From Adineta steineri (Eukaryota; Rotifera; Eurotatoria; Adinetida; Adinetidae), in contig CAJNOI010000159.1 in NCBI GenBank assembly GCA_905250115.1, forward strand, positions 23,880 to 87,879: a DNA stretch of 64,000 bases, read 5' to 3'. Positions 58,223 to 64,000 of the stretch are shown here, piece after piece. The notes below the pieces were generated by a model that was not told where the DNA came from, ran no database searches, and was given only the letters and a program-made list of their open reading frames with translations. A program made the position numbers and the translations under genes. Positions within the stretch are counted from its first letter, which is position 1; each line of letters starts with the position of its first letter.

Positions 58223-58985
58223 ATGTCTTTTATATAGTATTATTTGATAATTTCGTGCATAATTTGAAAATGTAACTGCCAACGACCAAATGACTGTACT
58301 TCGTATTTTTTATGTAACTTCTGATAGACGCAAGAAAGAAAGCTTTTTTTCTTTTTTTTAATTGGTGTTAGTTTTCAACATAGACTTGTAGATAAGAAAC
58401 CGAGTATATATTGACACTCATGTGTGTTAGACTTCAATACGTTGGATATTATATAAAAAAGATTTCGGTTGTTATCATTTTGTTCTACACAAAGATTGTT
58501 AGCAAGCATTAATATTTTTGTTATATATACTTCAAACGATCTAACTGAAATACATCAGCACTGTAAATGACAAGTAAGTTTCCCGTTTGATTTTAAAAAA
58601 ATGCTGATGTGTATTGAATTCCTTCTGTATTATTATAAATGTTTATTTTCAAGGTATCTTCTGCTGTTTTTATTTGTCTGAAGGTAGATATAACCAAAAC
58701 CCCAATCTTTTCAGTTTCGCAAGTGGGGACTAATGAGTTTAGTTTGAGTTCAGCATTAAAGCGAATTGAATAGTTTATTTTTAATCACGGTCGGTATCTG
58801 ATTACCTTATTATTTTCCTACAATTAGCTCTTGTTCATGATTAGTACTAATAAAAATATCTTTCAGCACTAGGAGATTCGACTGGAAGGAGATAATATTT
58901 TAAATTTTTTACGAACTATCCATAGATCTCATACTAGCAATACCCTGGACACCCATTGCGACTGGTCCGTATGCCTAAGTGTATC

Positions 58986-59404
58986 CATCTTGAGGGTGTA
59001 GGTGAAGATGTGTGAGAGTGAGGGTATAGGTGTAGTGGTCTCAGTGAATGGGGGTATGTCATATGTGATTAACACCCACAACCATCGCATTCTCACCCTC
59101 GGCCATATCCACATCCACGACATCCATAACCATATGCTCACGCAGATCCCACCCACACCTAGGCACGACTCAAATCCAAATCGTTTAGGAGTTAGGATTT
59201 GGATTTAGATTCAAGTATCAATTTGAGTAAGGCTTCGAAAGTTTTGGTGCCTAAGTTACAGCCATATCTGAACACAAATTCATACCCCTACTCATTTCCC
59301 AAACTCAATACTCAAACCCAAACCTAAATTCATACAACCAGACTCACCAAATTCAAACTGTTTGGATTCAAATCATACCTACCCACGCCCACACCCTCAA
59401 GATG
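58986..59404. repeat. Composite 420-bp palindromic element of the telomere-like family (copy 9)
   Basis: The outer ends are exact inverses: CATCTTGAGGGTGT at the left and ACACCCTCAAGATG at the right. Inside are two nested parts. The first is a G-rich then C-rich hairpin (58986-59160). The second is an AT-richer half of ATTTGGATTTAG/CCAAACC-type low-complexity inverted sequence (59170-59370). It is the largest copy and shows the family termini most clearly. Confidence 0.75.
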
Positions 59405-59472
59405 TAGAACAATCTTTTCGGGGGTATTATTTAGCGAATACTTAAAACTCTCAATGTGACTATGTAGATAAT

Positions 59473-61816
59473 ATGGCTACTGGTGTCGTATGTGATGACG
59501 ATCGACCTGCAGACAACGAAAATCTGAAAAAATTGAGTATTATCTGGCTTGATGATACGCATAATAATAGCGAAGGAAATCGAATTATGCAGAAAAAAAT
59601 GCGTTCTATTCTTAGTGATTATAAACAATTTGAAGATGCACTTCAATGCATTACTTATATTCAACAAATGTCCAAAGAAAAGCAGCTTGTACTCATTGTT
59701 AACGATCAGTTAGGCCAAATAGTCATTTTTCATGTTCACCACTTACAACAAGTTTCATCTATTCATGTCTATCCGGTCGACACCAAAAGCAATACAGAAT
59801 GGACTAAGCCATTTATCAAGGTAAATATAACTCGGGAGTTTGATGTCAATACCTGAATTGTATAGATCTGAGCTGCCCAAGTCAAATCTTGAGGGTGAGC
59901 GTGGGTGTGCGGGTGTGGTGTTGGTGCCAATGCAGATGAAACATCTACGTTCACACCCACACCCTCTACACACCTTCTCCCACTCACACCCAAAAATTCT
60001 AACTTGTCCACCTCTGGCATAGATCAAGATAGTCACCGGTCAACTGGACAAACTAATCGAGAGAATACAAATGGATCAACAGGTACGGGATCTAGTGCAA
60101 GAACATTTACCTATCAGTATATTTACTACTGATAGCAGTGTAGAGAAATCAACGACAGAAATCAATGGCCAGTTTGTGTTTTTCCAATTGCTTATAGACT
60201 GTCTTCTTCGAATGAGTTGCGATGAAAGTGACATGAACGAATTTATATCTTTTTGCCAGGAAAAATATAAAGACAATGCAAGTCAACTATCTATTATCCA
60301 TAAATTTCAACAAAACTATACATCTGACGATGTGTTAAGTTGGTACACTCGTGAGTCTTTCTTCTACAAGATTCTGAACAAAGCATTACGCGCACAGGAC
60401 ATTGAGTTACTCTTTCTTCTTCGTTCCTTTATTTACGCTATTTATCGAAAATTGCAATGTTACCAAGCAGAGTCATCAGTACGTGTGTATCGATGTCAAT
60501 GCATGTCAAAAAATGAGCTAAACAGTCTTAAAGGAAACAAAGGCTCGTTTATATCGATAAATTCATTTTTTTCCACAAGTATAGATCCTACAGTAGCTAA
60601 TTGTTATTCACACAATGATATGTCAGTAGACAATTTCGAACCAGTACTGTTTGTCATTGATGCTGACTCGAATGTAAATACGGAGAAGCCATTTGCGAAT
60701 ATTACTCCTTTTAGCAGTTTTCGTGATGAATCGGAAGTGCTTTTTATGGTGGGTTCTATTTTTCGTGTTGATCGTATTTTTTATGGTGACAATAAAATCT
60801 GGACCATTGAAATGGAATTTTGTGGAAATGGCAAACATAGTTTAGATCAAGTCTTGATCGGAATGAGGTATCTGAATGGTATTGGAGAGAGAAGTCTACA
60901 TTCATTTGCCAGATTATTGTGGGAAATGGGCAAATTTGATTTAGCTGAGAAATACTATCACCGTTTACAACGTACTACTTGTTCAAATGATCCGTCGCAG
61001 AAGACTATATGCAACGAGTTAGCCACAGTTCTTTCTCAACAAGGTAAATACAATATAAGTATGCAATGGCGCGACAAGGCGTTGAAGATGCAAGAATACA
61101 GAAATCTTAAACTTGAAGAAAAAATTTCAAAATGTGATCACGCTTCAGAAGTGTTTTTGTGCAAACGAAGATTATTTGATCGAGACATGCATATTGTCGT
61201 CAAACAAGCTATTATTTATAAACAATGTATTTTATTAGATCTAGGCAGCAATAATATCACGTCTCAAGGTGTGTCGATTCTAGCCAACGCATTGTACAAC
61301 AACAACAGCTTACAGAAATTAAATCTTTCGCAAAACCCTGTGTGTGAAATTGGCATTCGTTTTATAGCACATTCGATCAACAATTCAAATATTCGTATAC
61401 TGATTCTGCATTGTATTAATATTACAGATGAAGCTGTAGAATATTTGGCAGAAATGCTCAAAACAAATAGAATGTTAATATGTCTGGGATTAGATAGAAA
61501 CGGAATAAGTGAGTTAGGAGTGAGTTTCGTAACTTATGCACTCTCTTACTATAACACAAGTCTCAAAGAGTTGTCTCTAGCATCAAATCCAGGGCTGAGT
61601 GATTCGAGTGTAGATAGTTTTATTCAAATGTTCAAACTCAACAGCACATTAGAAGAACTCAATATACAGAGCTGCAGTCTATCGGATGTTGGTACAAAAA
61701 AACTTCAAGATGCAGTGAAAAATAAATTAAAATTTCGTTTGGTGACGAATCAATATGCTAACGGCAATAGTATACCCTCATCGCTCGCAGTAAGATTCTT
61801 TTCAAGAATGAAGTGA
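59473..61816 (+). CDS. Multidomain ADP-ribosyltransferase with TPR and LRR, 2 exons, 713 aa
   Basis: Predicted NAD-dependent arginine-type mono-ADP-ribosyltransferase. Exons 59473-59820 and 60023-61816, phase 0, total 2142 bases. Residues 1-130 form an alpha/beta domain (KKLSIIWLDD, QLVLIVNDQLG, SSIHVYPVD) that looks like a receiver or Rossmann-type fold and is common at the start of bdelloid ARTs. The ART domain (about 150-385) has R273 (VRVYRCQ), S300-T-S (SFFSTS) and the E-S-E at 352-354, all of the R-S-E triad. A TPR-like stretch (about 402-472: ARLLWEMGKFDLAEKYYHRL) follows. Four or more ribonuclease-inhibitor-type LRRs (about 520-700: LLDLGSNNITSQGVSILANA, LQKLNLSQNPVCEIGIRFIA) close the protein. 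No signal peptide; cytosolic. The ART motifs are intact, so it should be active. The intron holds a G/C-rich hairpin. Confidence 0.85.
59887..59993. repeat. Telomere-like inverted repeat inside the ART gene intron (copy 10)
   Basis: Begins ATCTTGAGGGTGAGCGTGGG, right side CACACCCACACCCTC and CACTCACACCC. It makes up about half of the 202-bp intron 59821-60022. Confidence 0.85.
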
Positions 61817-62037
61817 CAATGGACATTCGTCTTCATCATAATAAATTATAAAATAAAGAAAAGAATTGACTCGAATTGTTACACTATTCTCAAATAATAA
61901 TAATCAACGGTTCATACGTCTAGGCCTATCAATCCGATATCGGTTTCTACTGGATTTTGTGAGATCAAACAGGTCGATAATATTCGATGGGATTTCAGGC
62001 CAAGAAATGACTGCCAAGTCCGACAGTCGGATTCTAA

Positions 62038-62127
62038 AAAGGGTGTGGATGTGGGTGTGGGTGTAGATGTATGAAGGAAGCACAGCCAACCATATTCACA
62101 TTTTAATTTACACCCGCACCCACTCGA
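62038..62127. repeat. Telomere-like G/C-rich inverted repeat (copy 11)
   Basis: The left arm contains two perfect tandem TGTGGG units (ATGTGGGTGTGGGTGTAG); right arm ACACCCGCACCCACTCGATC. It lies about 220 bp after the ART gene stop. Confidence 0.85.
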
Positions 62128-62627
62128 TCTAATTTTGTGACAAGAGCTATAAAAGCTTGATCCTTTTTAAAAGTTTCTTGACTAAATAAAAGCACTATTT
62201 ATTATCGCAAAGCAGAAAGTGAGGATGGATATTTTTGAAGCTTCGTTCTATAATACAACATTGCCTGGGACGTGTATATGAAGCTTTGTTCTTATCTCTT
62301 ATGGGCAGAGAAGAAATGCTCTCAAGATAAATAATACTATTATCAGTTGAAAAGAAAACAGAATTCTTGCCAACTTAGGCTGTTCACTTTGCTTGCCACT
62401 CTTTCAATATTGATATGATATAAACTTCATTCAACTTTGCCTAAAATCCGTGAATCAGGTACCTTCTACACTTCGGAGAGAAAAACTGTTAGCAAGACAC
62501 ATATGACAAAGGCATAATAATAATTGCTTTATAATCAACTAAAATCACTACGTATGACTTGTCTCATCTTTTTTCACAAGCATCCACTTGTCTTTTCGAA
62601 GGCGTAATTGTAGATATAATTAAAAGA

Positions 62628-62685
62628 ACACACTCACACCCACCCACACCACACTCGCGCATACTATCTCTGGGCGTGGTTGAAG
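62628..62685. repeat. Partial G/C-rich repeat (copy 12)
   Basis: C-rich arm CACACTCACACCCACCCACA followed by a short G-rich segment (CTGGGCGTGGTTGAAG). The arms pair poorly, so this is a decayed or rearranged copy. Confidence 0.5.
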
Positions 62686-62788
62686 ACCCTTTTTTTCATG
62701 TCTTCAATTTTTATTATGTTAAGAAAAGATCTGAAGCACATAATATATAGTAGGATCCCTCAAAAAAAGTCAGTTGAATGCAAGTTTA

Positions 62789-63785
62789 CTAATGTTTCTC
62801 ACACAAACATAAGTGACCATCAAGATCATCACCTCGAATAAAAATAAGAGAACCCCCAAAAGCACGACCAAATCCAGAAGGACCGAGACCGCCACTAGCT
62901 AGACCAGCACCAGCAATCGTACGGCCAAGTCTAGCATCACCACCACAAAGACTACCCAAACCAGCACCGCCATCAAAAGCAGAACGACCATCACACGTTG
63001 CACTATCGCGCTTGGAAAAAAGTTTGTCATAGTCATCGTACCAACGATCTTTATCCGCTTCATTCCAATTTTTCCAATTACAGACCCAATTCCAAGTATG
63101 CTGATTACCACTAAAATGCCAATCACGGCACTTGTGACATTTAGCGCAGAGACGCCCGCCACAAAACAGTTTCTTGCATGAGCTAGGTGTGGCAAATTCT
63201 TGAAGTTCTAAATAAAAATATCAAATATTTACACAATTATACAGGGCAGAGATAATGGCTTCAGAAAAAGTCTGTTAGCAGGACCATGATTAACTGAAAG
63301 CAATGAACGACAGGATGGGTGTAGGTATTATTTTCTTCGTAGATCACACTCACACCACACCCTCAAGTCACAGTTAGTTGATCGTACGGATCATATAAAA
63401 CAATACCGAATTATTTGAGTCCACATTCTGATACTCGGCATAGATCACGTAATAGTTCACTCATAACTCAGAGAAAATTTAGTTATCCATGAATCAGCAT
63501 TCGAAGATTAGCTAAACGCATATGATGTTCGAACAGCTTATTTGAATACATATACCTCTATTCATCACAAAATGAAGGTAGTTCACGCTTCTTACCTAAT
63601 GAAGTATTAGAAGATGCCATATTCGATGAGGTAGAGTCTGAACTAACTCTTTCTCCACTGATACATTCTACCTTGTGACGAGACCAATCCGCCGAACGGC
63701 ATGCTTTTGAACAATAGCAAATTCGACAATGGGGACAATGTTTGCTTGTGCTTGTCAAGACTTGACATTTAATGCAGGTAGGCAT
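62789..63785 (-). CDS. MYND-type zinc-finger protein, 2 exons, 202 aa
   Basis: Exons 63596-63785 and 62789-63207, 388-bp GT-AG phase-1 intron, 609 bases in total. Exon 2 has no Met near its start, so it is easily missed. Residues 4-41 form a MYND finger: CIKC, CPHC, YCSKAC and HKVEC, the full C-C-C-C-C-C-H-C ligand set. A Ser-rich linker follows. The second half carries more Cys/His/Trp pairs (CKKLFCGGRLCAKCHKCRDW, WNWVCNWKNW) and then a Gly/Ala-rich stretch (AGAGLASGGLGPSGFGRAFG) before a short tail ending LCLCEKH. MYND fingers usually bind proline-rich peptides in transcriptional or signalling complexes. I do not recognise the C-terminal module; it may be bdelloid-specific. The ATG at 63785 is the first in the finger frame after the hairpin. 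Confidence 0.75.
63311..63367. repeat. Telomere-like inverted repeat in the MYND gene intron (copy 13)
   Basis: Left arm AGGATGGGTGTAGGTATTA, right arm ACACTCACACCACACCCTCA followed by AG. Located in the intron 63208-63595. Confidence 0.8.
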
Positions 63786-63902
63786 GGTTGTGTGCAAATA
63801 ATGTTTGCTGTTTTTATCTTTTAACAACAATTGTATGCAAAGTTTCTCTTCGATTAATTTTTTAAATAAAGAAGTGAGAGAATAACAATTTTTCTTTTTA
63901 TT

Positions 63903-63950
63903 TTGAGGGTGTGGATGTGAATATATTACTCTTCTGACACCCACCCTCAA
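63903..63950. repeat. Telomere-like inverted repeat (copy 14)
   Basis: Compact copy: TTGAGGGTGTGGATGTG, short AT loop, GACACCCACCCTCAA. It lies about 120 bp upstream of the MYND gene start, near the window end. Confidence 0.85.
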
Positions 63951-64000
63951 GTGGTATTCCCAGAACGGAACAAAAATTTATTACTCGGAAATAGTATTCC

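Larger units (their letters stand above)
57226..59472. other. Intergenic region rich in G/C inverted repeats
   Basis: Divergent region between the type II membrane protein and the multidomain ADP-ribosyltransferase. Contains three members of the G/C-rich inverted-repeat family (57439-57505, 58149-58222, 58986-59404). Apart from them it is AT-rich with no credible ORF; readings in the repeats are His/Pro/Val/Trp-rich artefacts. Confidence 0.5.
61817..62788. other. Convergent intergenic region with two G/C-rich repeats
   Basis: Contains inverted repeat copy 11 (62038-62127) and a mostly one-sided C-rich copy at 62628-62685. The open frames here run through the repeats and show no domain. Otherwise AT-rich 3'-flanking DNA. 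Confidence 0.45.

Noticed and set aside
58929-59208. Overlapping ORFs on both strands of 68-75 codons
   Set aside because: They run through the G/C-rich palindrome; composition (His/Pro/Val/Trp) is that of translated GT/CA repeats.
59755-60132. Several ORFs on both strands in the ART gene intron
   Set aside because: They are translations of the hairpin repeat and of the intron/exon border in wrong frames.
62899-63195. Hydrophobic 98-codon ORF on the minus strand
   Set aside because: It is a frame-shifted shadow of the Cys/Gly-rich second exon of the MYND gene, which closes in phase with exon 1.
1-64000. tRNA, rRNA genes and CRISPR arrays
   Set aside because: No A-box/B-box pair, rRNA-like block or regularly spaced short repeat was found by eye; covariance-model tools would be needed to exclude tRNAs.

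Overview
The window is eukaryotic nuclear DNA and reads as an accessory region of a bdelloid rotifer genome. The sequence is strongly AT-rich. Coding exons are separated by very small GT-AG introns, mostly 52-64 bp. The gene content is also typical: expanded orphan GPCRs, two ADP-ribosyltransferase genes with bdelloid-style architectures, a pentapeptide-repeat membrane protein, NHL-repeat ectodomains and genes that look acquired from fungi or bacteria. G-rich tracts built around TGTGGG also fit, since that is the published bdelloid telomeric repeat. The organism call is inferred from family knowledge, not from a search.

Layout. 1-4.6 kb: an apparently intact two-ORF non-LTR retrotransposon, cut at its 5' side by the window edge. 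5.3-8.5 kb (minus): a WWE-ADP-ribosyltransferase and a four-exon secreted cyclophilin. 10.4-21 kb: a GPCR-rich block with one plus-strand receptor, two related minus-strand receptors, a decayed receptor and a fourth receptor, plus a small lysine-rich ORF and MITE-like insertions. 21.9-25.7 kb (plus): a 2H-phosphoesterase-like protein and a fungal-type DHA1 MFS transporter. 25.9-29.4 kb (minus): a chimera of a truncated adenylation-domain start, a nucleotidyltransferase-like motif and C-terminal membrane helices. 31.1-33.3 kb (plus): a membrane-anchored pentapeptide-repeat protein. 33.8-41.3 kb (minus): a five-exon receptor joining an NHL ectodomain, two copies of a beta-rich domain and a 7TM core. 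43.5-44.8 kb (plus): a two-TM cysteine-rich ectodomain protein. 45.6-50.6 kb (minus): a 17-exon membrane protein with a His/Lys/Glu repeat stalk and twelve cysteine-rich repeats, one per exon. 52.2-52.6 kb (plus): a 100-aa membrane protein. 55.3-57.2 kb (minus): a type II membrane protein with a Ser/Thr stalk. 59.5-61.8 kb (plus): a multidomain ADP-ribosyltransferase. 62.8-63.8 kb (minus): a MYND-finger protein.

Many of these genes had to be rebuilt from separate exons. For six of the multi-exon models the exon phases close exactly and the total length is a multiple of three, which is the main support for them. The 17-exon gene additionally assumes that each of its twelve repeat exons is 147 bp.

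The most unusual recurring signal is a family of G-rich/C-rich inverted repeats whose ends resemble CTTGAGGGTGTGGGTG and whose arms contain telomere-like TGTGGG. More than a dozen copies or half copies lie in intergenic DNA and inside introns, densest in the last 7 kb. Functionally the region is biased to surface sensing (GPCRs and chimeric receptors), surface adhesion or defence (cysteine-rich and stalked membrane proteins) and NAD-dependent protein modification. There is no sign of an operon or a single pathway.
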